DNA from: Sphingopyxis lindanitolerans
GTDB lineage: Bacteria > Pseudomonadota > Alphaproteobacteria > Sphingomonadales > Sphingomonadaceae
Length of the DNA: 42,040 nt
Direction of reading: 5' to 3'
NCBI RefSeq assembly: GCF_002993885.1
Contig: NZ_PHFW01000005.1
Span: 1-42,040 of the forward strand
Below are positions 13,963 to 22,251 of this stretch, piece after piece; position 1 is the first letter of the stretch, and each line of letters opens with the position of its first letter. The position numbers were made by a program, and so were the translations under genes. Under the pieces are notes generated by a model. That model was not told where the DNA came from. It worked only from the letters and a program-made list of their open reading frames with translations, and ran no database searches.

Positions 13963-16518
13963 ATGAAAAACCGCATCAAAATTGGGCTGATGCTCGGCAC
14001 GGCTGGTGCGCTCGGCTGGACCCCGGCATACGCGCAGGCCCCCGCTGAGGCACAGATTGCTCCGGCGCTGCCTCAAGCCGTGGCGCCTGCTCAGGCGGAA
14101 AGCACAGACCCCGCGTCCAATGTCGGCATCGGGGACATCGTGGTCACGGCGCAGCGCCGCGCGGAGAATGTCCAACAGGTCCCGATTGCCGTTGCAGCTT
14201 TTTCCGGTGCGGCCCTGCAGGAAAAAGGCGTCGACAATGTTTCGCAGCTCGCGAACCTCACCCCCGGCGTGCAGCTATCGTCCACGTCGCAGATTTTCAG
14301 TTCGCCATCGATGTTGTCCGGATTCATCCGCGGCATCGGCCAGGACGACTTCGCACTCAACTTCGACCCGGGCGTCGGCACCTATGTCGATGGTGTCTAC
14401 CTCGCGCGTACCGCCGGGTCGAATGTCGATCTTCTCGACGTGGAACGCATCGAGATCCTGAAGGGCCCTCAGGGTACGCTGTTCGGACGCAACACCATCG
14501 GTGGCGCGATCAGCGTCGTCACCCGCAAACCGACAGACGATTTCAGCGTGATGGGTCAGGTCTCGGGCGGTCGCTTCAACCGAATCGATGTCGGTGGCGT
14601 CATCAACATCCCGATCGTCGAGGGCAAGCTCAAGAGCAGCATTGCCTTCTCGTCGAAGAACCGGAACGCTTGGCAGAAACGGATCCCGTTCCCTGGAGCT
14701 GCAGGCTTTGCTTCGGATCCTTCAGAAGCCTTCCAGCAGATCGATTATACCTCGCGGACCGCAGCAGGCGGCATCAGCGAACAGGGCGTTCGCGGTAAAT
14801 TGCTATGGAACGCGACCAATGCGATCGATGTGACGCTGGAGGGCGACTATCTCAACTCGGAAACGAGCGCTTCGCCAAGCACTCTTCTCGGTACACGGTC
14901 AACTGTGTTGTCACCGGCCGGAACGCCAGTCGATGCGGACGGAAACGGCGTCCCGGACTCCACTTTGGCCGGCCTCTATAATACCTGCATCAGCCTTCCG
15001 GAGTCAGTGCTCGGCGCGATTGGTCTCGGCGGCGCCTGTGGCCCGCGTGCGGGCGGCCTCCCGGCTATCGCCGGCGCGAACGCGGACGCCGATCCCACCA
15101 ATAGTCGGCTTCCGATCGATAACCGCTTCGTTACCGGTAGCCTCAACCGTGGTTACGGCACGGGTATCAATTTTACCAACACGCGCAATTTCGGATTCAC
15201 AGGGACCGTCGATATCGACTTGGGTGGACCTGCCTTGAAGTCGATCACCGCCTATCGCAATCTCGACACCCGTTTCGGACAGGATCTCGACAACTCACCG
15301 GTCGTGGGGTTCGAGGGCTCATTCCGGGTGAAGCAGCATCAGTTCAGCGAAGAGCTGCAGCTTTCGGGCAAGGCGTTCAATGACAAACTCGATTATCTCG
15401 TCGGCGCGTATTATTTCTCAGAAGGTGGTAGGGAATCGGAGGATGTCGCATTTCCCGGCGGTCTGTTGCAGATCGTCGGAAACTATCGGTTCAACACCAA
15501 GTCCTACGCGCTCTTCACGCACCTCAACTACCGTGTGAACGATCTCATCGGGATCACGCTGGGCGGACGTTATACCAAGGAAGATAAGACGCTCGTTGGA
15601 AGCCAGCGGGACCTCAATATGCTTCTCACCAAACTCGGTACTCCGGCATTTCTGTTCCCGGATCCGACAGACCTGTCGCAATTCTACCCGACAGGGGAGC
15701 AGAAGCTCTCGTTCAGCAATGTTTCGCCGCGCGTCGGCATCGAACTCCATCCGACCGAGCGGATAATGCTGTACGGATCATTCTCGAAGGGGTTCAAGTC
15801 GGGCGGCTGGACGACCCGCGTCGCCGCTCCGGTCCCGCCGGATCCGACCAAGCCTGCGGACAAGCAGGCGCCGAGCTTCAATCCGGAGAAAGCCGACACG
15901 TTCGAGATCGGCTTCAAGTCGCAGCTTTTCGATCGAATGCTGCAAGTCAATGCTGCGGCATTCTACACGGACTACAAGGGCATCCAGATCCAGATCCAGC
16001 GCGGCATCGGTGCCTCCTTCGAGAACGCCGGCAACGCCAGAATCAAGGGTTTCGAGGTCGAGACGATCTTCGCGCCGAGCCGCGTCTTCCGCGTGAGCGC
16101 GTCGGCGGGATACATTGACGCTTACTATCGGAGGATCAACGATCCGTCGGGCACGATCACGCTGGCGAGCCGGCTGCCGCGTGTCCCGAAGTGGACCGCG
16201 ACGCTATCTCCCGAGTTCAACGTTTTCCTGGCCAATGAAGGTCGGGTCACACTGCGGGCGGATTATTCCTACAAGTCCACCATGGCGGCGGATGCGGAAA
16301 ACACGCCCGAGTTGTTCAGTGGGAATGTCAGCCTCGTCAATGCCTCGCTCACGTACAGCGCGCCCGGCGACGACTGGTCTCTCGCAATTGGCGGGAACAA
16401 TGTTTTCAACAAACGCTACATCGCAAATGGCGTCAATCAGCTCAATGGAGCTGGCCTGCTGAGCGCGGTGCCGAACAGGCCGTCTGAATATTATGCGACT
16501 TTGAGGTTTAAATTCTGA
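13963..16518 (+). CDS. TonB-dependent outer-membrane receptor
   Basis: 851 residues. It has a signal peptide (MKNRIKIGLMLGTAGALGWT...AYAQA), a TonB-box-like GDIVVTAQRR near residue 60, a plug domain (VDNVSQLANLTPGVQLSS, FIRGIGQDDF, VERIEILKGPQGTLFGRNTIGG) and a long beta-barrel ending in ATLRFKF. It would import a bulky or scarce substrate across the outer membrane using TonB energy. Its position between a catabolic-oxygenase remnant and linRED suggests an aromatic or chlorinated substrate, but the ligand cannot be read from sequence. A strong purine-rich ribosome site lies upstream of the ATG. The hairpin at 16561 ends the transcript. Confidence 0.9.
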   Translation: MKNRIKIGLMLGTAGALGWTPAYAQAPAEAQIAPALPQAVAPAQAESTDPASNVGIGDIVVTAQRRAENVQQVPIAVAAFSGAALQEKGVDNVSQLANLTPGVQLSSTSQIFSSPSMLSGFIRGIGQDDFALNFDPGVGTYVDGVYLARTAGSNVDLLDVERIEILKGPQGTLFGRNTIGGAISVVTRKPTDDFSVMGQVSGGRFNRIDVGGVINIPIVEGKLKSSIAFSSKNRNAWQKRIPFPGAAGFASDPSEAFQQIDYTSRTAAGGISEQGVRGKLLWNATNAIDVTLEGDYLNSETSASPSTLLGTRSTVLSPAGTPVDADGNGVPDSTLAGLYNTCISLPESVLGAIGLGGACGPRAGGLPAIAGANADADPTNSRLPIDNRFVTGSLNRGYGTGINFTNTRNFGFTGTVDIDLGGPALKSITAYRNLDTRFGQDLDNSPVVGFEGSFRVKQHQFSEELQLSGKAFNDKLDYLVGAYYFSEGGRESEDVAFPGGLLQIVGNYRFNTKSYALFTHLNYRVNDLIGITLGGRYTKEDKTLVGSQRDLNMLLTKLGTPAFLFPDPTDLSQFYPTGEQKLSFSNVSPRVGIELHPTERIMLYGSFSKGFKSGGWTTRVAAPVPPDPTKPADKQAPSFNPEKADTFEIGFKSQLFDRMLQVNAAAFYTDYKGIQIQIQRGIGASFENAGNARIKGFEVETIFAPSRVFRVSASAGYIDAYYRRINDPSGTITLASRLPRVPKWTATLSPEFNVFLANEGRVTLRADYSYKSTMAADAENTPELFSGNVSLVNASLTYSAPGDDWSLAIGGNNVFNKRYIANGVNQLNGAGLLSAVPNRPSEYYATLRFKF

Positions 16519-16560
16519 TCGACCCGGACTGATCCCACTCCGGATGCTCCTATCTGTCCG

Positions 16561-16591
16561 GCCCGGGTTTAACCTAGGCCGGGCTTTCTTT
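16561..16591 (+). terminator. Intrinsic terminator after the TonB receptor
   Basis: GCCCGG (16561-16566), a 12-base loop and CCGGGC (16579-16584), followed by TTTCTTT. It lies 42 bases past the receptor stop and 21 bases before the end of convergent linR, so it separates the two units. Confidence 0.65.
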
Positions 16592-16612
16592 GCTAGGTCG
16601 ATGGCAGCTTTC

Positions 16613-17524
16613 TCACATCCGCGCGGACAGCACCTTGTGCAGGAGCTGTCGCAACCAGCGGTGAGGCGGGTCGTCTTGGTTCCTCGCATGCCAATATTGC
16701 CTGACCTCAAATGCTTCCATAAGAATTGGCGGCCGCACGGCCCGGAGTCCGTAGACCTCGGCGAGCCGACCAATCACGCGAGCCGGAGCGGTAAGAATAA
16801 GGTCCGACTCGAAGCAAGCTGCCAACGCCACGAGAAAGCTGCTCGCGACGATCCTGATCCGATCGGGATGGATCTTGTCGAGGAGAGCGCGTTCGACGGC
16901 ACGATGGGCATGGGCCATACCCTTGGTGCTGACCACGATATGATCTGCGGCCATGAAGTCATCGGTCTCACCGGACTTGATGAACGGATGACCTTCCTTT
17001 CCGAAGCACAGATATTCCTCCTGGTAGAGCCGTTGCGTCTTGATGCCGGCAACAAGGCTCGGATAGGCGCCGACGGCGATATCGACATGCCCGGTCTCGA
17101 GCGCGCTCACCATTTCATCGCCGCTCAGCGTGAGTGCGCGGTAGCTGGTGTGTGGTGCCTCGAACCGCGCCGCCGAATGCAACGCCGTCAAAACGACAAG
17201 ATGGGCGATGTCCGATCCGGCAATGATGAATTCGCGCTTGAGACGGTCAGGTGAGAATGTCTGCCCGCCTTCAGCCAGGTCGCGACGCAGTTCCAGCAGT
17301 TGCTGAACAACCCCGGCGATCGCCTCGGCACGTGGTGTCGGCTCCATGCCGTCGCGCGCCCGGACGAGAAGCGGGTCGCCCAATGCTTTGCGCAGGCGCG
17401 CCAGCCCATGGCTGGCGGTGGGCTGCGGTAGGTCGAGTTCTCGTGCAGCGGCGCTGACGCTGTGCCGCTTTAACAGCGCATCCAAAAGCACCAAGTGCCG
17501 AAAATCCAGGTCATCTATATTCAC
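16613..17524 (-). CDS. linR: LysR-type activator of linE/linD (LinR)
   Basis: 303 residues from a GTG start (NIDDLDFRHLVLLDALLKR). This is the usual place for a LysR N-terminus, and the length matches my memory of LinR. The winged HTH reads HSVSAAARELDLPQPTASHGLARLRKALGDPLLVR, followed by an effector-binding domain (GDEMVSALETGHVDIAVGAY, FGKEGHPF). LinR activates linE and linD in response to hydroquinones in Sphingobium japonicum UT26. It is divergent from linE across a 131-base gap, the typical LysR layout. The frame is open up to 17581, but those extra 19 residues are not family-like. Confidence 0.85.
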   Translation of the reverse strand: MNIDDLDFRHLVLLDALLKRHSVSAAARELDLPQPTASHGLARLRKALGDPLLVRARDGMEPTPRAEAIAGVVQQLLELRRDLAEGGQTFSPDRLKREFIIAGSDIAHLVVLTALHSAARFEAPHTSYRALTLSGDEMVSALETGHVDIAVGAYPSLVAGIKTQRLYQEEYLCFGKEGHPFIKSGETDDFMAADHIVVSTKGMAHAHRAVERALLDKIHPDRIRIVASSFLVALAACFESDLILTAPARVIGRLAEVYGLRAVRPPILMEAFEVRQYWHARNQDDPPHRWLRQLLHKVLSARM

Positions 17525-17655
17525 AATCTGAATTGTATCTATGAAGGTCCGCCAATTGTCAAATACTCCCTGATCCCTCAAACAGGCTGCAGCAGCGATC
17601 GTTGTGCAGGTTTGAAGAGACGATCCGCAATCGCAGAAAATAGTGGAGAGCGATC
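17525..17655 (+). promoter_or_regulatory. linR-linE divergent control region
   Basis: This 131-base gap must hold both promoters and the LinR site. LysR regulators bind T-N11-A sequences. AATTGT occurs at 17531-17536 and again at 17554-17559, and either may be part of such a site. I cannot fix the -10 and -35 boxes with confidence. The linE ribosome site (GTGGAGAG) lies just before its ATG. Confidence 0.4.
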
Positions 17656-18621
17656 ATGATGCAACTGCCCGAACGCGTCGAAGGACTTCATCACATCACC
17701 GTCGCGACCGGATCCGCGCAAGGCGACGTGGATCTTCTCGTCAAGACGCTGGGACAGCGGCTCGTCAAGAAGACGATGTTCTACGACGGCGCACGGCCGG
17801 TCTATCATCTGTATTTCGGCAATGAGCTTGGCGAACCGGGCACGCTGTACACCACTTTCCCCGTTCGCCAGGCTGGCTACACCGGAAAGCGTGGTGCAGG
17901 GCAGATATCGGCGGTTTCCTATAACGCACCCGTCGGTACGCTTTCCTGGTGGCAGGAGCATCTCATAAAGCGCGCTGTGACCGTCTCGGAAGTGCGTGAG
18001 CGGTTCGGGCAGAAATATCTGTCGTTCGAGCACCCCGACTGCGGTGTCGGCTTCGAAATCATCGAGCAGGACACGGACGGCCAGTTCGAGCCCTGGGACT
18101 CTCCCTATGTGCCCAAGGAGGTCGCGCTGCGGGGCTTTCACAGCTGGACGGCCACCCTAAATCGCAATGAGGAGATGGACTCCTTCATGCGCAATGCCTG
18201 GAACCTGAAGCCCCAGGGACGCGACGGCAATTACCAGCGCTACGCTTTCGGCAATGGCGGTGCGGCCAAGGTGCTAGACGTCTATATCGATGAGGACGAA
18301 AGGCCCGGCACCTGGGCGCTTGGCGAAGGCCAAGTTCATCACGCCGCGTTTGAAGTCGCCGACCTCGACGTGCAGGCCGCGCTCAAATTTGACGTGGAAG
18401 GCCTCGGCTACACCGATTTCTCAGATCGCAAGCACCGCGGCTACTTCGAATCGATCTACGTTCGTACGCCGGGCGGCGTGTTGTTCGAAGCCTCGGTCAC
18501 GCTTGGTTTCACCCATGACGAGAGCCCCGAGAAGCTCGGCAGCGAGGTCAAGGTCGCGCCGCAGCTCGAAGGTGTAAAGGACGAGCTCCTCCGGACGATG
18601 AACGATCCGATCGTCATTTGA
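17656..18621 (+). CDS. linE: Chlorohydroquinone/hydroquinone 1,2-dioxygenase (LinE)
   Basis: 321 residues, the length and sequence I recall for LinE. It is an Fe(II) extradiol-type ring-cleavage enzyme of the vicinal-oxygen-chelate fold. It opens chlorohydroquinone, giving maleylacetate after loss of chloride, or hydroquinone, giving a hydroxymuconic semialdehyde. The iron ligands, by alignment with PcpA (H11, H227, E276), are H13 (LHHITV), H229 (VHHAAF) and E278 (GGVLFEA), with identical spacing. RGFHSWTA and SDRKxRGYFESxYVRTPGGV are also shared with PcpA. It is controlled by divergent linR and is followed by two hydrolase genes. Confidence 0.9.
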   Translation: MMQLPERVEGLHHITVATGSAQGDVDLLVKTLGQRLVKKTMFYDGARPVYHLYFGNELGEPGTLYTTFPVRQAGYTGKRGAGQISAVSYNAPVGTLSWWQEHLIKRAVTVSEVRERFGQKYLSFEHPDCGVGFEIIEQDTDGQFEPWDSPYVPKEVALRGFHSWTATLNRNEEMDSFMRNAWNLKPQGRDGNYQRYAFGNGGAAKVLDVYIDEDERPGTWALGEGQVHHAAFEVADLDVQAALKFDVEGLGYTDFSDRKHRGYFESIYVRTPGGVLFEASVTLGFTHDESPEKLGSEVKVAPQLEGVKDELLRTMNDPIVI

Positions 18622-18655
18622 TCGCAAGGATGACTCCGCAGGCTGGGTGAAGAGA

Positions 18656-19456
18656 ATGTGGCGACATCGGGCAGTCAATAGCCGAAATGGTGCGCGGATC
18701 GGTGTTCATACCACTGGCTTGCCGAGCGGTGAGCCGATCCTGCTCCTTTCTTCCCTGCTGGCCGACTGGCGGTCCTGGAATGACGTGGCCGGTCGTTTAC
18801 CTTCAGGGGTATATGCGATCACGATGGACCTGCGGGGTCATGGAACGAGTTCGCCGAGTGCCGGCGACTACAGTCTAGCCGAACTGGCGGCCGACGTGCT
18901 TAATGTAATGGATAACCTCGCGTTTGCAAGAGTTCATCTTGTTGGCACGTCGGTCGGGTCGATGGTCGCGCAATATCTTGGCGCCACGGCGGGACACCGG
19001 CTTATCTCGCTGACACTCGTGGCAGCAGGTTCTCTCGTTCCAGAGCCAGCTTGGCCGATCTGGGACAAGCGGGTGGCCGCAGTGCGCAGCGGCGGGCTCA
19101 TTACGCAGGTGCCGATCGTGTATCCGGCATGGTTTTCCGGAGCGGTCGACCAAGGTCTGCTGGATCTTGCTGAGTCGATGATCTTGGCCACGACAGTTGC
19201 CGGATTCACCGGCGCTGTCGCAGCGATCAAGGGCCATGACGCGAGAAGCCTTCTTCCGCAGGTCGAAACGCCAACGCTCGTCATAGCCGGTGCGAACGAT
19301 GCCGCCGTGCCACCGGAGGCGGTCCGCGCGACCGCCGCTCTCATTCCAGGTGCCGCATTCGAAGTTGTGACGGGTGCCGCGCACCAGGTCGCGATGCAGC
19401 ATCCTGTCGCCTTTGCGGACCGGCTATGCCGCCATATTGCTGGAGCGCCGCGATGA
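18656..19456 (+). CDS. Alpha/beta hydrolase, enol-lactonase-like
   Basis: About 266 residues. The nucleophile elbow is VGTSVGSM (Ser), the acid is in GANDAAVP (Asp) and the base is GAAHQVAM (His). The pattern MDLRGHGTSSPSAGDYSLAELAADV resembles 3-oxoadipate enol-lactonase (PcaD) and related esterases. A GTG at 18647 is an alternative start. It lies 34 bases behind linE and overlaps the next gene by ATGA, so it is expressed with the ring-cleavage enzyme. A role in hydrolysing a ring-cleavage product or an ester is plausible but not shown. Confidence 0.78.
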   Translation: MWRHRAVNSRNGARIGVHTTGLPSGEPILLLSSLLADWRSWNDVAGRLPSGVYAITMDLRGHGTSSPSAGDYSLAELAADVLNVMDNLAFARVHLVGTSVGSMVAQYLGATAGHRLISLTLVAAGSLVPEPAWPIWDKRVAAVRSGGLITQVPIVYPAWFSGAVDQGLLDLAESMILATTVAGFTGAVAAIKGHDARSLLPQVETPTLVIAGANDAAVPPEAVRATAALIPGAAFEVVTGAAHQVAMQHPVAFADRLCRHIAGAPR

Positions 19457-20169
19457 CGTTTTCCCCTGAAGGACCCTATGGGACAATCGTGACCGGCCCG
19501 CCTGTCGAACAGGCAAATGCTGCGATCATTCTTCTGCACGGCCGTGGCCAGCGTGCGCAAGCGATGCTGGAACTTGCGAGACAGCTCGATCTGCCCTCTG
19601 TCGCCTGGCTTGCCCTGCAAGCGCCCGCCGGGGCGTGGTACTCGCCCAAATATGACGGGTTCGATCCAGACGGCGACAGGTCTGTGGCTGACGCCTGCAC
19701 CGCCTTGGCTGAGATCTCCTCGCGGCTGGAAGCAGCCTGGGTCGCGCTAGACCGTCAGGGCATAGTCGGCTTCAGCCAGGGTGCCTGCCTCGCCAGTCAC
19801 TTCATGTGGTGCGGCGCTGCGAAAATGGGGTTCCTGGGCTCGCTGACCGGAAGCCTCCCGGGTTTTGAGCTCCCAACCGCGCCAGTTGAGCCTCGGTTTA
19901 CCGGTCTCAAGGCGATATTCACAGGTGGTCTGAACGACGATTGGGTCAAGGCAGAGCATGTGCGGGAGACAGCTGAGCGCTTTAGACTCTCTGGTGCTGA
20001 TGTCGGCGAGTATATTCAACCGATCAAGGACCATGGAATTGGGGCGGACGAGATCGCGTTGTTGCGAGACACCCTGATCGCACGCTTCGAGCTGAACCCG
20101 CCGGTCCCTACGCGCGGGCCGCGACATCAGCCGCTCGTGCCGCAAAGCACGCCAAGTCTGACGGATTGA
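19453..20169 (+). CDS. Phospholipase/carboxylesterase-family hydrolase
   Basis: 238 residues from MTFSPEGPYGTIVTGPP. Features are IILLHGRGQRAQAM (oxyanion loop), GFSQGACLASHF (nucleophile Ser), FTGGLNDDWVKAE (Asp region) and KDHGIGADEI (His). This is the serine-esterase family PF02230, whose members hydrolyse small carboxylic esters. Its start overlaps the end of the preceding hydrolase (ATGA). It is probably a second esterase of the linE transcript; the substrate is unknown. Confidence 0.8.
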   Translation: MTFSPEGPYGTIVTGPPVEQANAAIILLHGRGQRAQAMLELARQLDLPSVAWLALQAPAGAWYSPKYDGFDPDGDRSVADACTALAEISSRLEAAWVALDRQGIVGFSQGACLASHFMWCGAAKMGFLGSLTGSLPGFELPTAPVEPRFTGLKAIFTGGLNDDWVKAEHVRETAERFRLSGADVGEYIQPIKDHGIGADEIALLRDTLIARFELNPPVPTRGPRHQPLVPQSTPSLTD

Positions 20170-20176
20170 ACGTCCC

Positions 20177-20809
20177 ATGCTGTTCTCCGTCATAACCACC
20201 ATCTCGCCTGAAAAGCTGGCAGAGCGCACAGCAGCCATACCGGCACACCGCGCCTATCTTGCGTCGCACACCGCAAGCATTTTGGCAGTGGGGACCACCT
20301 TCGCCGAAGGCGGCGATTTGGTCGGATCGACATATCTCGTTGATGTCGACGATTGGAACGCAGCCCGGGCCTTCATCGCCGAAGACCCCATGACCGTGTC
20401 CGGGGCACGTCAAAGCATCGACATTCTTGAATGGCGGATGGGCGGGTTCGATCGGCGATACCCCTGGCAAGGGGCGAACGTCGAGAGACAAGACGCAGCG
20501 CATCAAAGTCTGAATAAGGAAGGGGTGAGCGCTGCGCCCCAACCTTCGCTCCGCACACGCCATCTCAGAGTGTTGCTGCTGATCACCACGCTCGCGCCGC
20601 TAGTGGCCCTCGTCAACATTCTCTTGGGCGACACCATTGCCCATCTTCCCGTTTTGCTGCGCTCCTTCTTGGTCGTGGGGCTTGTCGTGCCCGCCGCGAC
20701 CTATGTTGCACTGCCGCTGCTTACCGGCCTTGCGCGCTGCGTGGGGCAGGAGCGCCGGGAAAGTTCACCAGCCATCCGGCCGCCGGCGGAACACACTCAT
20801 TCTACATGA
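20177..20809 (+). CDS. YciI-like domain fused to a two-helix membrane tail
   Basis: 210 residues. Residues 1 to about 95 follow the YciI fold: MLFSVITTISPEKLAERTAAIPAHRAYLASH, then GTTFAEGGDLVGSTYLVDVDDWNAARAFIAEDP and DILEWRMGG. The expected conserved His and Asp positions are occupied by H25 or H31 and D82. After a linker, two hydrophobic segments follow: RVLLLITTLAPLVALVNILLG and LRSFLVVGLVVPAATYVALPLL. YciI-like proteins occur in chloroaromatic pathways (for example TftG). The membrane anchor is unusual. The gene is 7 bases behind the esterase and 59 bases before linD. Confidence 0.75.
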   Translation: MLFSVITTISPEKLAERTAAIPAHRAYLASHTASILAVGTTFAEGGDLVGSTYLVDVDDWNAARAFIAEDPMTVSGARQSIDILEWRMGGFDRRYPWQGANVERQDAAHQSLNKEGVSAAPQPSLRTRHLRVLLLITTLAPLVALVNILLGDTIAHLPVLLRSFLVVGLVVPAATYVALPLLTGLARCVGQERRESSPAIRPPAEHTHST

Positions 20810-20868
20810 CGATTTAGCCCGCAAAAATCCCCGAACGTCTCAGTTCCAGGCAAAAGGATCATAAAAAT

Positions 20869-21909
20869 ATGAGCGCTGATACAGAAACCCTGGCGAGGAA
20901 AGTCCGTGAAGAGGTTATCAAGCCTGAGCAATCGACTCTGATTAGCCCGGATCGACAGTCACCGAGCCTCCTTCGCCGCGAAGCGACGGTCGAACCGCGG
21001 TTCGAACTGTTCCACTTCGTGTTCTCAGTCTGCTCGCAAAAGGTGCGCGGCACCCTAATGGAGAAGGGCGTGACCTTCGGCTCCAACGAGTTGACGATCC
21101 TTCCCCCGCAGAATGAGAATTATTGTCCGCAATATGTCCGGCTGCGGTTGCGATCGGAAGCCGCAGCCAAGCACCGTCCTGTCAGCTCGTTCACTGGGCA
21201 GTCGTCTGTTGATTCCGAAGGGTTCGACCCGCTCGTCGTACCGACCCTCGTCGACCATGAGACCGGCCGGATCCTCGCCGATTCCAAGGCAATCTGCCTC
21301 TACCTCTGCGACGCCTTGTCCGGCGGTACCGATCTTCTGCCCGCCGACATACGGGAGGCTGTGCTCAAGCAGGTCCAGCTCGCTGACACGACGCCCCATG
21401 TAGCCCTGCTCTACGGCGCCGATCCGGACGGTGATCGTCGGCCCGAAAGCATGCAGGCGGTCATGCCCGGCATCCACGCACACAAGATCGACGCCGTGCG
21501 CCGCAATATCCCGCTCGCGGACGGCGACCCGCTTCTCCTCGAAGCCTACCAACACAAGATTGTGAAGGAGGAAGCCGCCGCCTCGTTCGTCATCAACGAG
21601 CCGCAAATGCGGACCGCCATCTCGAAGGCGGAGCAGCTGGTTACCGATCTCGATCGCGACCTCGGGGCGTCCACCGGACCTTGGCTGTTCGGCGACCGCT
21701 TCACGCTCGCCGACCTGTTCTGGGCCGTCAGTCTCTACCGCTTCCTCTGGCTCGGCTATTCGGGTTTCTGGAAAGACGGTGCAGGCAAGCCCCGTGTCGA
21801 GGCCTATGCCAATCGGCTCTTCGCGCGGCCCTCCGTCAAGGATGCGATCATCCAGTGGCCCGGCCATCCGCCGAGCGAGAATGTCATCCATCTCCTGAGC
21901 AACGCCTAA
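20869..21909 (+). CDS. linD: 2,5-dichlorohydroquinone reductive dechlorinase (LinD)
   Basis: 346 residues, the length and start (MSADTETLARKVREEVIKP) I recall for LinD. It is a glutathione-S-transferase-family enzyme that uses glutathione to remove chloride from 2,5-dichlorohydroquinone, giving chlorohydroquinone and then slowly hydroquinone. The N-terminal thioredoxin-like domain has LFHFVFSVCSQKVRGTLMEKG and a split insertion. VPTLVDHETGRILADSKAICLYL contains the glutathione-binding DSxAI element. The C-terminal helical domain has GPWLFGDRFTLADLFWAVSLYR. It is last of the linE-linD group and is followed by an IS6100 remnant 152 bases later. Confidence 0.9.
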   Translation: MSADTETLARKVREEVIKPEQSTLISPDRQSPSLLRREATVEPRFELFHFVFSVCSQKVRGTLMEKGVTFGSNELTILPPQNENYCPQYVRLRLRSEAAAKHRPVSSFTGQSSVDSEGFDPLVVPTLVDHETGRILADSKAICLYLCDALSGGTDLLPADIREAVLKQVQLADTTPHVALLYGADPDGDRRPESMQAVMPGIHAHKIDAVRRNIPLADGDPLLLEAYQHKIVKEEAAASFVINEPQMRTAISKAEQLVTDLDRDLGASTGPWLFGDRFTLADLFWAVSLYRFLWLGYSGFWKDGAGKPRVEAYANRLFARPSVKDAIIQWPGHPPSENVIHLLSNA

Positions 21910-22060
21910 AGGCAACCACCGCGCCGTCCGCAAGCGACGCGGTCCATGCCCTGAACGCGTCGTCCGGCAGGGCCGAGACCATTCAACAGCGCTCGAATCC
22001 AGGACGAGCATGGATTTCTTATATGGATCAAACACTTCTCGAAGTACGCGTAACAAAAAA

Positions 22061-22251
22061 GGCTCTGTTGCAAAGATTGGCGGCAGTCAGAGGTAGGCTG
22101 TCGCTCTGCGCCGATCAGGCGGCTGCTGCGAAATGGTGGTTGAGCATGCCCATGGCCTCCGTCAGCGCCGAGGGCCCAATGCCAAAAGCTCTCTCCACAA
22201 GGCGCACCTCGCCCCTGATGCCGGGCTGCAGGCACCAGGGGCGAGCCTGTC
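22061..22251 (-). mobile_element. IS6100: IS6100, 191-bp right-end remnant in inverted orientation
   Basis: The sequence is the exact reverse complement of 22941-23131 of the adjacent full copy. It begins with the terminal repeat GGCTCTGTTGCAAA at 22061 and carries the last 46 or so codons of tnpA on the minus strand. It is cut at 22251, where the complete IS6100 starts. The two pieces together form a 191-bp inverted repeat around most of the intact element. Confidence 0.95.
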
